Below are positions 53,514 through 62,900 of a stretch of 64,000 bases of DNA, one piece after another. This DNA comes from RBG-16-66-20 sp049651845 (GTDB lineage Bacteria; Pseudomonadota; Gammaproteobacteria; Burkholderiales; SG8-39). The notes beneath the pieces were generated by a model. It did no database searches. It was not told where the DNA came from and saw only the letters and a list, made by a program, of their open reading frames with translations. The translations under genes were made by a program, and so were the position numbers. How positions within the stretch are numbered: the first letter of the stretch is position 1; each line of letters starts with the position of its first letter. The stretch is taken from positions 1 through 64,000 of the forward strand of contig JBASCW010000046.1 in NCBI GenBank assembly GCA_049651845.1, written 5' to 3'.

Positions 53514-54410
53514 ATGCCGCAAGCCGCTTCCCCGCAGAAATTCACCCGCCCGGTCCTGGGCGCGCGCGCGCGCGCGGGCGACGCGTTCATCGCCAACGTC
53601 ACGGCCGCGGTCGCGCAGATCCACGCCAACCGGGCCGGCGCCGCGGCTGGGCGGGATCCGGAGTACCTGCACCAGCTGCGCGTGGGCATGCGTCGCCTGC
53701 GCTCGACGCTGCAAGCCTGCCGCGGGCTCCTGCGGCGCGAGGAAACCCGCCGCCTCGATCGCCGGCTGCGAGATGCGTTGCGCGCCCTCGGCGCAGCGCG
53801 TGACTGGGACGTCTTCGAGCGCGACATCGGCGCACCGGCGCTGCGACGCTTCGCGCATGCTCGCTCGGAGCCCGCGCGCAAGCAGGCGCGCGCGGCGGCA
53901 CGTTCGGCGCCGATGCGCTTTCTTCCCGAGGAAGTCCTCGCCTGGGCGCGCAGCAGGCCCTGGCGCGCCACATCGCGCGCCGGCGAGCCGATCGACACGT
54001 TCTCGCGCCGCGCGCTGGAGCGCGCCTGCGCGCGACTCGCAGACGCCGCGCAGGACATCGACTGGAAGGATGCGCCGCGCCGGCATCGCGTTCGCATCCG
54101 CCTGAAGCGCCTGCGCTATGCCTGCGACTGCTTCGCGGCCGCCTGGCCCGAGCAGGCGCAGAAGCCGTTCTACGCGAAGCTGCGCAACCTGCAGAATGTC
54201 CTCGGCGAGCTGAACGACGTCGCCGTGCAGCGCCGCATGCTGCAGCAGATGGTCGAGTCCGGCGCGCCGGCGCGGGCGGCAACGCGCGCCACGGGGCTGC
54301 TCGCGCGCCGCGAGCGCGGCCTGTTTGCGAAGCTGCGTCGCGCCTGGGCCGGCTTCGCGGCGGTCAGCCCCTATTGGCGCGCGCCGGAAGCTGTTCCCGC
54401 CGCAGGATGA
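53514..54410 (+). CDS. CHAD domain protein
   Basis: This 298-residue, strongly basic, alpha-helical protein matches the CHAD domain, with conserved His/Arg/Lys-rich helices YLHQLRVGMRRLRSTLQ and HRVRIRLKRLRYACDCF. CHAD domains bind inorganic polyphosphate and localise to polyphosphate granules (family knowledge). Unlike many relatives it has no CYTH triphosphatase domain, so it is a stand-alone CHAD protein. ATG 53514 is preferred since the upstream open frame runs into tRNA-His. Its end overlaps convergent prmB by 47 bases. Confidence 0.85.
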   Translation: MPQAASPQKFTRPVLGARARAGDAFIANVTAAVAQIHANRAGAAAGRDPEYLHQLRVGMRRLRSTLQACRGLLRREETRRLDRRLRDALRALGAARDWDVFERDIGAPALRRFAHARSEPARKQARAAARSAPMRFLPEEVLAWARSRPWRATSRAGEPIDTFSRRALERACARLADAAQDIDWKDAPRRHRVRIRLKRLRYACDCFAAAWPEQAQKPFYAKLRNLQNVLGELNDVAVQRRMLQQMVESGAPARAATRATGLLARRERGLFAKLRRAWAGFAAVSPYWRAPEAVPAAG

Positions 54411-55215
54411 ACACGGTGCCCGGGTCGCTGACCTCGGGCCAGAGGAACTCCAGCCGCGGGTAGGCGCGTTCGAGCGCCTTGCGGTTGCCGCCGATCTCGC
54501 AGACCAGCAGGCCGCCCGGATTCAGGTGCGAGCGTGCCTCAACGAGGATCCGATTCACGAGATCGAGTCCGTCCTTGCCAGCCGCCAGCGCCCGCGCCGG
54601 CTCGTGCCGGTACTCCTTCGGCAGCTTTTTCATCGAGCGCGCGGTGACGTAAGGCGGATTGCTCACGATCAGGTCGTACTTGCCCTTCAGGGACGAGAAC
54701 AGGTCCGAACGAATGGCGCGGACGCGTCTTTGCAGCTCGTACTTCCTGATGTTGATGTTCGTCACCTGAAGCGCGGACGCCGACAGGTCCGTCGCGTCAA
54801 TCCTCGCGTGCGGGAACTCGAGCGCCAGCAGAACGGCGAGGCACCCGGAGCCCGTGCAAAGATCGAGCATGCGCTTCGGCTCGCGCTGCAGCCACGGGCT
54901 CAAATGCTCGCGCAGCAGCTCGGCAATGAAGGAGCGCGGCACGATGACGCGCCGGTCCACGTAGAACGCGTGCTCGCCGAGCCAGGCTTCCCTGAGCAGG
55001 TAGGCGAGGGGCTCGCGCGTCCGGACTCGACGGCGGGCAAGTGTGTCTATTTCCTTTATTTGTTTGGAGCTCAAGTCCTGTTCGAGAAGAAAACCGAGAA
55101 CTGACGAAATGAGCCACGCTGCTTCCTCCTTCGCGCTGTGCGTGCCGTGGCCGTAGTGGAGCTTCGCGCGCGCGAAGCGCTGCGCGGTGCGGCGCAGGAG
55201 CTCGGAAACCCTCAA
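54364..55215 (-). CDS. prmB: Ribosomal protein L3 glutamine methyltransferase PrmB
   Basis: This 283-residue SAM-dependent enzyme methylates a glutamine of ribosomal protein L3. It has the PrmB landmark RVIVPRSFIAELL, the SAM motif LDLCTGSGCLAVLLA and the catalytic SNPPYV. The TTG start at 55215 overlaps the dapE stop (TTGA) and no other start codon lies near the conserved beginning. An AT-rich tract at 55041-55100 (24 of 60 G/C) encodes FLLEQDLSSKQIKEID. Confidence 0.93.
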   Translation of the reverse strand: MRVSELLRRTAQRFARAKLHYGHGTHSAKEEAAWLISSVLGFLLEQDLSSKQIKEIDTLARRRVRTREPLAYLLREAWLGEHAFYVDRRVIVPRSFIAELLREHLSPWLQREPKRMLDLCTGSGCLAVLLALEFPHARIDATDLSASALQVTNINIRKYELQRRVRAIRSDLFSSLKGKYDLIVSNPPYVTARSMKKLPKEYRHEPARALAAGKDGLDLVNRILVEARSHLNPGGLLVCEIGGNRKALERAYPRLEFLWPEVSDPGTVFILRREQLPARANRG

Positions 55216-56339
55216 GGAAGCAGGGCGCGCAGGACGTCGAGGTAGATCTTCGACAGCTGCTCGAGCGCGGCCACCTCGATGTGCTCGTTCAGCTTGTGGA
55301 TGCTCGCGTTGACCGGCCCGATCTCGAGCACCTCGGGCGAGATCTCGACGATGAAGCGCGCATCCGACGTTCCGCCGGTCGTGGAAAGCTCCGCGATTCG
55401 TCCCGTATGGCGCTTGCAGATCTCGGTCACCGTCTGCGCGAGCCTGCCCTGCGCGCTCAGGAACGGCTTCGCGCCGAGCACCCAGGCGAGCGAGTAATCC
55501 AGCCCGTGCTTCTTGAGAATCGCCTCGAAACGCTGCATCAGCGAGGCATCGGTGCTCTCGGTCGAAAAACGGAAATTGAAATCCACGACGACGCTACCCG
55601 GGATCACATTGCCCGCGCCGGTGCCCGCCTGCACGTTCGAGACCTGCCAGGTGGTGGGTGGAAAGCTTTCGTTGCCGCGGTCCCACTGCGTCTTCGCGAG
55701 CTCCGCGAGCGCGGGTGCGAGCTCGTGCACCGGGTTGCGCGCGAGATGCGGATAGGCGACGTGGCCCTGCACGCCGCGCACCGTCAGGCGCCCGGAGAGC
55801 GAGCCACGGCGGCCGTTCTTGAGGGTGTCGACGAGCGCGTCCACCGAGGTCGGCTCGCCGACGATGCAGTAGTCCATCGCCTCGCCGCGGCGCTTGAGCA
55901 CTTCCACCACCTTGACGGTGCCATCGACTGCCGGGCCTTCCTCATCCGAAGTGAGCAGAAGCGCGATCGAACCCGAGTGGGCGGGTCTTTCCTTTATAAA
56001 ATCCTCAGTAGCAGCGACAAAGGCGGCAATGGAGGACTTCATGTCGGCCGCGCCGCGGCCGTAGAGCTTGCCGTGGCGCAGCGTCGGCACGAAGGGATCC
56101 GAATGCCATTCGGAGAGTGGCCCGGTGGGCACCACGTCGGTGTGGCCGGCGAAGCAGAGCAGGGGCCGGCCGCTGCCGCGCTTCGCCCAGAGGTTGCTCA
56201 CTTCGCCGAAGTTCATCGGCTCGCAGGCGAAGCCGGCCTGCGCGAGCCGCTCGGCGATGAACGCCTGGCAGCCCCCGTCCTCGGGCGTGACCGAGCGCCG
56301 GCGGATCAGCTCCTGCGCGAGTTCAAGCGCTGGCGTCAA
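55212..56339 (-). CDS. dapE: Succinyl-diaminopimelate desuccinylase
   Basis: This 375-residue M20-family zinc enzyme releases LL-diaminopimelate in lysine and peptidoglycan synthesis. Metal-site motifs are AGHTDVVP (H66, D68), YGRGAADMK, the catalytic SDEEGPA and VGEPTS. It starts at TTG 56339 inside the pilU end (17-base overlap) and shares TTGA with the prmB start. dapD and dapC lie just upstream on the same strand. Confidence 0.95.
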   Translation of the reverse strand: MTPALELAQELIRRRSVTPEDGGCQAFIAERLAQAGFACEPMNFGEVSNLWAKRGSGRPLLCFAGHTDVVPTGPLSEWHSDPFVPTLRHGKLYGRGAADMKSSIAAFVAATEDFIKERPAHSGSIALLLTSDEEGPAVDGTVKVVEVLKRRGEAMDYCIVGEPTSVDALVDTLKNGRRGSLSGRLTVRGVQGHVAYPHLARNPVHELAPALAELAKTQWDRGNESFPPTTWQVSNVQAGTGAGNVIPGSVVVDFNFRFSTESTDASLMQRFEAILKKHGLDYSLAWVLGAKPFLSAQGRLAQTVTEICKRHTGRIAELSTTGGTSDARFIVEISPEVLEIGPVNASIHKLNEHIEVAALEQLSKIYLDVLRALLP

Positions 56340-57516
56340 TCTTGAAGTCGCTGAAGGAGGCGCCGCCCGTCGTGGTCGAAAGCGCGCTGTCCTTCTTGTC
56401 GTCCTTCTTGCCGCCGCCCGGCACCACCGACACCGATCCGGTGGAGAGCTCGCCTGCGGTCGCCTGGTTGATGAGCCACAGCATGTTGGTGGCCGAGTCG
56501 GCGTTCGCCATGCACTCTTCCTGCGTGATCGCGCCTTCCATGAACATCTTGAACAGCGACTGCTCGAAGGTCTGCGAGCCCGGCGCCATGCTCTTCTCCA
56601 TGGCGTCCTTGATCTCGTTGATGTCGCCCTTCTCGATCAGCTCGGAGATGTGGCGCGTATTGAGCATTACCTCCACCGCGGCGCGGCGCGCGCCGGTCTT
56701 GGTGCGCACCAGGCGCTGCGAGACGATCGCCTGCAGCGCCGCCGAGAGATCGAGCAGCAGCGTCGGCCGGTTCTCCAGCGGGTAGAAGCTGATGATGCGG
56801 TTCATCGCGTGGTAGCTGTTGTTGGCGTGCAGCGTGGCGAGCGCGAGGTGGCCGGACTGCGCGTAGGCGAGCGCCATGCCCATGGTCTGCTTGTCGCGGA
56901 TCTCGCCGATCAGGATGCAGTCCGGCGCCTGCCGCAGCGCGTTTTTCAGCGCGATCTCGAAGCTCTTGGTGTCGGTGCCGACCTCGCGCTGGTTGACGAT
57001 CGATTTCTTGTTCTTGAAGATGAACTCGACCGGGTCTTCCAGGGTCAGGATGTGGCCCGACTTCTGCTCGTTGCGCAGGTCGAGCATCGCGGAGAGCGAG
57101 GTCGACTTGCCGGAGCCCGTCGCACCCACCATCAGGATCAGCCCGCGCTTCTGCAGGATCAGGTCCTTCAGCACGTCGGGCAGGCCGAGCGTGTCGAACT
57201 TCGGAACGTCGCCCGGGATGAAGCGCACCACCACCGCGGGCGAGCCCTTCTGGCGGAACGCGCTGATGCGGAAGGCGCCGATGCCTTCCAGCGCAACGGC
57301 GGTGTTCAGCTCCATCTCCGCCTCGTATTCCCTGATCTGGTGCTCGTTGAGGACCTCGTAGAGCAGCGTCTTGACGGCCTCGGCGTTCAGGACGGTCTGG
57401 TTGACCGGCATCGCCACGCCGTTGATCTTGATGTTGATCGGCGATCCCACCGACAGGAAGATGTCGGAGGCCTTCTTCTCGGCCATCACCTGGAACAGGC
57501 GCTTCATTGCTGACAT
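56323..57516 (-). CDS. pilU: Type IV pilus retraction ATPase, PilU type
   Basis: This 397-residue PilT/PilU family ATPase has Walker A GATGSGKST (131-139), the Asp box and Walker B (CILIGEIRDKQTM), the His box (LATLHANNS) and the arginine segments. The extended C-terminal tail with a GGGKKDDKKD stretch suggests PilU rather than PilT. PilU assists PilT in pilus retraction (family knowledge). It lies between dapD and dapE and overlaps dapE by 17 bases; no other pilus gene is present. Confidence 0.88.
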   Translation of the reverse strand: MSAMKRLFQVMAEKKASDIFLSVGSPINIKINGVAMPVNQTVLNAEAVKTLLYEVLNEHQIREYEAEMELNTAVALEGIGAFRISAFRQKGSPAVVVRFIPGDVPKFDTLGLPDVLKDLILQKRGLILMVGATGSGKSTSLSAMLDLRNEQKSGHILTLEDPVEFIFKNKKSIVNQREVGTDTKSFEIALKNALRQAPDCILIGEIRDKQTMGMALAYAQSGHLALATLHANNSYHAMNRIISFYPLENRPTLLLDLSAALQAIVSQRLVRTKTGARRAAVEVMLNTRHISELIEKGDINEIKDAMEKSMAPGSQTFEQSLFKMFMEGAITQEECMANADSATNMLWLINQATAGELSTGSVSVVPGGGKKDDKKDSALSTTTGGASFSDFKIDASA

Positions 57517-57546
57517 GGCGTTCTCCCGGATTCCCCGACCGCTAGT

Positions 57547-58359
57547 TTAATCCCCGCGCAGCAATTCGTTCAGGCTGGTTTTGGCCCGGGTGCGGGCGTC
57601 TACCTTCTTGACGATGACCGCGCAGTACAGCGCGCAGCTGCGGTCCCCCGAGGGCATGGTGCCCGACACCACCACCGAGCCCGCCGGCACCCGGCCGTAC
57701 AGCACTTCGCCGGTCTCGCGGTCGAAGATCTTGGTGCTCTGGCCGATGAACACGCCCATCGAGATCACGCTGTTCTCCTCGACGATCACGCCCTCGACGA
57801 CCTCCGAGCGCGCGCCGATGAAGCAGTTGTCCTCGATGATGGTGGGGTTGGCCTGCAGCGGCTCCAGCACCCCGCCGATGCCCACGCCGCCCGACAGGTG
57901 CACGTTCTTGCCGATCTGCGCGCAGGAGCCCACCGTGGCCCAGGTGTCGACCATCGTGCCCTCGTCGACGTAGGCACCGATGTTCACGTAGGAGGGCATC
58001 AGCACCGCGTTCTTCGCGATGTAGGCACCGCGGCGCGCCATGGCGGGAGGGACGACCCGGACTCCGCTGGCTCTGAAGTCTTCTTCGGTAAAGGACGAAA
58101 ACTTCGAAGGAACCTTGTCGAAATACCGTGTGGCGCCGCCTTCCAGAAGCCGATTGTCCTCGAGCCGGAACGAGAGCAGCACCGCCTTCTTGATCCACTG
58201 GTGCGTGATCCACTGACCGCCGCTCTTCTCTGCGACGCGCAGCCTGCCTGCGTCCAGGCCGGCGATGACCTCCGCGACCGCCGCGCGCAGTTCCTTCGGC
58301 GCGTTCGCCGGGCTGAGGGACGCCCGGTTGTCCCAGGCTTCGTCGATGATCTCGTTCAT
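57547..58359 (-). CDS. dapD: Tetrahydrodipicolinate N-succinyltransferase
   Basis: This 270-residue left-handed beta-helix enzyme succinylates tetrahydrodipicolinate, the committed step of the succinylase lysine branch. It has hexapeptide repeats (SYVNIGAYVDEGTMVDTWATVGSC in part: IGAYVDEGTMVDTW) and FIGARSEVVEGVIV. ATG 58359 fits the family start MNEIIDEAW and overlaps the dapC stop by four bases. Confidence 0.96.
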   Translation of the reverse strand: MNEIIDEAWDNRASLSPANAPKELRAAVAEVIAGLDAGRLRVAEKSGGQWITHQWIKKAVLLSFRLEDNRLLEGGATRYFDKVPSKFSSFTEEDFRASGVRVVPPAMARRGAYIAKNAVLMPSYVNIGAYVDEGTMVDTWATVGSCAQIGKNVHLSGGVGIGGVLEPLQANPTIIEDNCFIGARSEVVEGVIVEENSVISMGVFIGQSTKIFDRETGEVLYGRVPAGSVVVSGTMPSGDRSCALYCAVIVKKVDARTRAKTSLNELLRGD

Positions 58360-59522
58360 AGCGCCTTCGCGAACTGCAGGATGCGCCCGAGCGCTTCGAC
58401 GCATTCCCCGAGGGGCGCCACCAGCGCGATGCGGACATGGTTTTTCCCGGGATTGGTTCCGTGCGCCTCGCGCGCGAGAAAGCTCCCCGGCAGGACCAGC
58501 ACATTATATTGTTCGTACAGCCGGCGCGCGAACGCGCCGTCGTCGATCGGCGTGCGCACCCAAAGATAGAAACCGCCTTCGGGTCTTTCTGTTTTTAAAC
58601 TGGTTTTTTCAAGTAAAGGCAAAACCCGGGAATACTTCTCGGCATACAGGCGCCGGTTCTCGCGCACGTGCGCCTCGTCGTTCCAGGCGGCGATCGAGGC
58701 GCGCTGCACCGACAGGCTCATCGCCGAGCCGTGGTAGGTGCGGTAGAGCAGGAACGGCTTGAGCAGCGCGGCGTCGCCCGCCACGAAGCCCGAGCGCATG
58801 CCGGGCGCGTTCGAGCGCTTGGACAGGCTGGAGAACATGATCAGGCGCTCGAAGCCGTTGCGGCCGAGCCGGCGCGCCGCATCCAGCGCGCCCAGCGGCG
58901 GCTGCGCCTCGTCGAAGTAGATCTCCGAGTAGCACTCGTCCGAGGCGATCACGAAGCCGTGCCGGTCGGAGAGCTCGAACAGCGCGCGCCATTGCGCGAG
59001 GTCCATCACGCGGCCGGTCGGATTCGCGGGCGAGCAGGCATACACGAGCTGCACGCCCTTCCAGTCGATCGCGGCATAGGGCATGCCGTCGTTCAGGTAC
59101 ACGGGGGTCGCGCCCGCCAGCAGCGCCGCGCCCTCGTAGATTTGATAGAAGGGATTGGGGGAAACCACTTTGGCCTTTTCGTCCGAATCAATCACGACCT
59201 GGGCAAAAGCAAACAAGGCCTCTCGCGAGCCGCTGACCGGGAGCACCTGGGTCGCCGGGTCGAGCGCGGGCAGCGAGTAGCGGCGCCGCGCCCAGGCGGC
59301 GATCGCCTCGCGCAGCTCCGGCAGGCCGGCCGTCTTCGGGTAGACCGCGAGGCCGTCGAGCGCGCCGGCGAGCGCGTCCTTGACCAGCGCCGGCGTCGGG
59401 TGCTTGGGCTCGCCGATCGACAGGTCGATCGGGCGCAGCGCCGGGTTCGGCGTCGCGCCGGCGAGCAGTTCCCGCAGCTTGTCGAAGGGATAGGTGTGGA
59501 GCCGGCCGAGGCGGGGATTCAA
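58356..59522 (-). CDS. dapC: Succinyldiaminopimelate aminotransferase
   Basis: This 388-residue class I aminotransferase makes N-succinyl-diaminopimelate. It begins NPRLGRLHTYPFDKLREL, as DapC does, and has SIGEPKHPTP, the NPTGRV motif and the PLP lysine in SSLSKRSNAPGMRSGF. TTG 59522 overlaps the queF stop (TTGA); a longer frame upstream lies inside queF and was rejected. AT-rich tracts occur near 58581-58620 and 59141-59220. Confidence 0.94.
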   Translation of the reverse strand: MNPRLGRLHTYPFDKLRELLAGATPNPALRPIDLSIGEPKHPTPALVKDALAGALDGLAVYPKTAGLPELREAIAAWARRRYSLPALDPATQVLPVSGSREALFAFAQVVIDSDEKAKVVSPNPFYQIYEGAALLAGATPVYLNDGMPYAAIDWKGVQLVYACSPANPTGRVMDLAQWRALFELSDRHGFVIASDECYSEIYFDEAQPPLGALDAARRLGRNGFERLIMFSSLSKRSNAPGMRSGFVAGDAALLKPFLLYRTYHGSAMSLSVQRASIAAWNDEAHVRENRRLYAEKYSRVLPLLEKTSLKTERPEGGFYLWVRTPIDDGAFARRLYEQYNVLVLPGSFLAREAHGTNPGKNHVRIALVAPLGECVEALGRILQFAKAL

Positions 59523-59893
59523 GCGCTCTCTTTCCAGCCCGCCTTGCGGTGCTCGGCGACGACCGAGGTCGCGATGCCGCCACGCACGTTGAACTTCGCC
59601 GTAAGCCGCATGGAGCGCGGCCGCGTCGCCTTGACCAGGTCGTCGAGGATGCGGTTGGTGACGGCCTCGTGGAACGCGCCCTGGTCGCGGAAGGACCAGA
59701 CATACAGCTTGAGCGATTTCAGCTCCACGCACAGCCGGTCGGGCACGTACTCGAGCTGCAGCACCGCGAAATCCGGCTGGCCGGTGATCGGGCACAGGCA
59801 GGTGAATTCCGGAATCTCCATGCAAATCCGGTAGTCGCGGCGCGGCGACGGATTGGCGAACGTCTTGAGGCGCTGGCTCGGTCGCGAGGGCAT
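59519..59893 (-). CDS. queF: 7-cyano-7-deazaguanine reductase QueF
   Basis: This 124-residue NADPH-dependent enzyme reduces preQ0 to preQ1 in queuosine synthesis. It is the short unimodal type: the catalytic Cys is C34 in FTCLCPITGQPDFA and the acid Asp is D41, with the ESLKLY-like ELKSLKLYVWSFRDQGAFHE segment (in parts). It heads the minus-strand group that continues into dapC. Confidence 0.94.
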   Translation of the reverse strand: MPSRPSQRLKTFANPSPRRDYRICMEIPEFTCLCPITGQPDFAVLQLEYVPDRLCVELKSLKLYVWSFRDQGAFHEAVTNRILDDLVKATRPRSMRLTAKFNVRGGIATSVVAEHRKAGWKESA

Positions 59894-59936
59894 CGAAAAA
59901 GGCCGGAAATCCGGACGGAAAACGAGCGCCGAATGG

Positions 59937-59942
59937 TATCAT
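59937..59942 (+). promoter_or_regulatory. -10-like hexamer of smc
   Basis: TATCAT lies 37 bases before GTG 59980 in the queF-smc divergent region. The -35 is not clear. Confidence 0.4.
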
Positions 59943-59979
59943 CTCCGAAATTCAAGAACGCCAACCAAAGCGACCGTAA

Positions 59980-62900
59980 GTGCGCCTCACCCAGGTCAAG
60001 CTCTCCGGCTTCAAGTCCTTCGTCGATCCCACCTCGATTCACGTTCCGGGCCAGCTGGTCGGTATCGTCGGCCCGAACGGATGCGGCAAGTCCAACGTCA
60101 TCGACGCGGTGCGCTGGGTGCTCGGCGAGTCGCGCGCCTCGGCGCTGCGCGGCGACTCGATGCAGGACGTCATCTTCAACGGCTCGGGCAACCGCAAGCC
60201 GCTCGCGCGCGCGAGCGTCGAACTGATGTTCGACAATTCGCTCGGCCGCGCCGCCGGCCAGTGGTCGCAGTACGCCGAGCTTTCGGTGCGCCGGGTGCTG
60301 CAGCGCGACGGCGAGTCGAGCTACTACATCAACGGCACCCACGTGCGCCGGCGCGACATCACCGACGTGTTCCTCGGCACCGGCCTCGGGCCGCGCGCCT
60401 ACGCGATCATCGAGCAGGGCATGATCTCGCGCGTGATCGAGGCGAAGCCGGATGAGCTCCGGGTCTTCCTCGAGGAGGCCGCCGGGGTCTCGCGCTACAA
60501 GGAGCGCCGCAAGGAGACCGAGCACCGCCTGGCCGACACGCGCGAGAACCTCGCGCGCGTCAACGACATCCGCACCGAGCTGGGCAGCCAGATTGAGAAG
60601 CTCGAGGGCCAGGCCAAGGTGGCCACGCGCTACCAGGAGCTGCAGCAGGGCCTGCAGCTCAAGCAGCACCTGTTGTGGTACCTGCGCCGCCGGGACGCTG
60701 CAACCGACCGCGACAAGCACGCGCGCGACATCGCCGGCGTCACCAACGAGGTCGAGGCGGGCACCGCGCAGCTGCGCGAGGTCGAGAGCCGCGTCGAGAG
60801 CGCGCGCGTGGCGCACTACGGCGCGGGCGACGCGCTCAATTCGGCGCAGGCGGCCGTGTACGCGGCCAACGCCGAAGTCGCGCACCATGAGTCGGAGTTG
60901 CGCCACATCGAGGAGAGCCGCAGCCGCCTGGAGAGCCAGCATACCGAGCGGCGCGCGCAGCTCGGTTCCTGGCGCGAGCAGCGCTCGCAGCTCACGCAGG
61001 CCCTGCACATGTGGGCGGCGCGCTCCGGGGGCGCCAGGCAGCGCGTCGCCGATGCGCAGGCCGTCCTCGCGGCCGAGAATGCGCGCCTGCCCGAAGCCGA
61101 TCGCGCCTACCGCACCGCCCAGGAGCAGCTAAGCGAGTCGCGCAGCCGCGTGCAGCAGGCCGAGAGCCGGCTGCTGCTCGAGCAGCAGAGCGCGGCACAC
61201 CTCGAAGGCAGCCTGAAGTCGCTCGCGCAGCGGCGCGAGCGACTGGACGCCGAGCTGCAGTCGCTGGCCGAGCCGGACGCGGCGGGCATGCAAGCAGCCA
61301 ACGAGCGCGTGCTGCAGCTCGACCGGCAGATCGCCGAGTCCCAGGCAGCCCTGGATGCGCTGCAGTCCGAATGCGAGACCTCGAGCAGCGCAAGTGCGGC
61401 GGCTGCAGAGGCGCAGGCCGAGGCGAGCCGCGAACAGACCGCGGCCGACGCCCAGCTCGCGACGCTCAAGCAGGTACAGGCGGCCGCGGAAGAAGAGGCG
61501 CCGCTGCATGAATGGCTGGCGCGGCACCAGCTCGCCTCGCTGCCGCGCTTCTGGCAGAAGATCCGCATCGACCACGGCTGGGAGACCGCGGTCGAGTCGG
61601 TGCTGCGCGAGCGCCTGCATGCACTGGAGCTGGGCGACAGCGGCGCGCTGCGCGGTGACCGGCCGCCGGTGAAGGCGAGCCTGTTTGGCCCCGGCGACGC
61701 AGGTCCGCAACCGCAGGTGTCCGCGCAGTTGTCGGACCTGGCGCCACTGCGGGCCATGGTCCATGCCGCGGATGCCCGCCTCGGCGGCGCGCTCGCAGAC
61801 TGGTTCGCGAGCGTGTACGCAGTCGAAGGCGTACCCAGCGCCGCGCAACGCAGCGCGCTGCCCGCCGGCGCGGTGCTCGTCAACCGCGAGGGCGATCGGT
61901 TCACGCGCCATACCGTGAGCTTTCACGCGCCGGACCCGGCGGATGCCGGCATCCTCGCGCGCCAGGCGGAGATCGAGGACCTCGAGGAACGCTGCAAACT
62001 GCTCGCAACGCGGGCGGCTGGCACCGCGACGGACGCCGCGGCGGCCGAAACGCGGCTCGCGGAACGCACCGCGGCGCTCGAGAAGGCGCGCGCGCTGCTC
62101 GCGGCGGGCCGGCAGGACAAGCACGCCGCACAGATCGAGGCGCTCAAGCTCGGCCAGGCGCTGGAGCGCTACCGCGATCGCAGCGCGCAGATCCGCGATG
62201 AGGCGGGCGTGATCGGCGCGGAGGTCGCGCGCGACGGCGCCAAGGCCGCTGAGACACGCGCGGCGCTTGCACGCATCGCCGAGGAGATCCGCGAATCGAA
62301 GCAGCGGCTGGAGACGGTGCGCGCCGCGTACGTGGCCGCTGAGACGGCGCTGGCCGAGCAGCGGGTGCGCGCGCAGCAGGCCGAGCGCGAGGCGCAGGAC
62401 GCCCTGTTCGGCGAGCGCGAGGTCAGCGCCAAGATCGCCGAGATCGACAACTCGGTGCGCATGATCGACCAGCAGATCACGCGCGCAGACGAGGAGGTCG
62501 CCAGGCTGACCGCCGAGCTGGCGGTGGATCCGGTGCCCGCCGTGCGCAGCGCGCTTGCCGCCGCCGCCGGGGCGCGCATGGACTGCGAGCAGACGCTCGC
62601 GGCCGCGCGCGACGCGGTCGAGGCCGCCGCCGGCGCGCTGCGCGCGCTGGAAGAGGACAAGCTCAGGATCGAGAACGCGCTTGCGCCGCTGCGCGAGCGC
62701 ATCAACGAGCTGCGCCTGAAGGAACAGGCGGCGCAGATCAACTACGACCAATACGACACGCAGCTGCGCGAGGCGGGCGGCGACGAGGAGCGCCTCGCGG
62801 CCTCGGCCGAGGCTGCGCCGCGCCCCGCGTCGCTGCAGGGCGAGATCACGCGCCTCACGCAGGCGATGAACGAGCTGGGCGCCGTCAATCTCGCGGCGCT

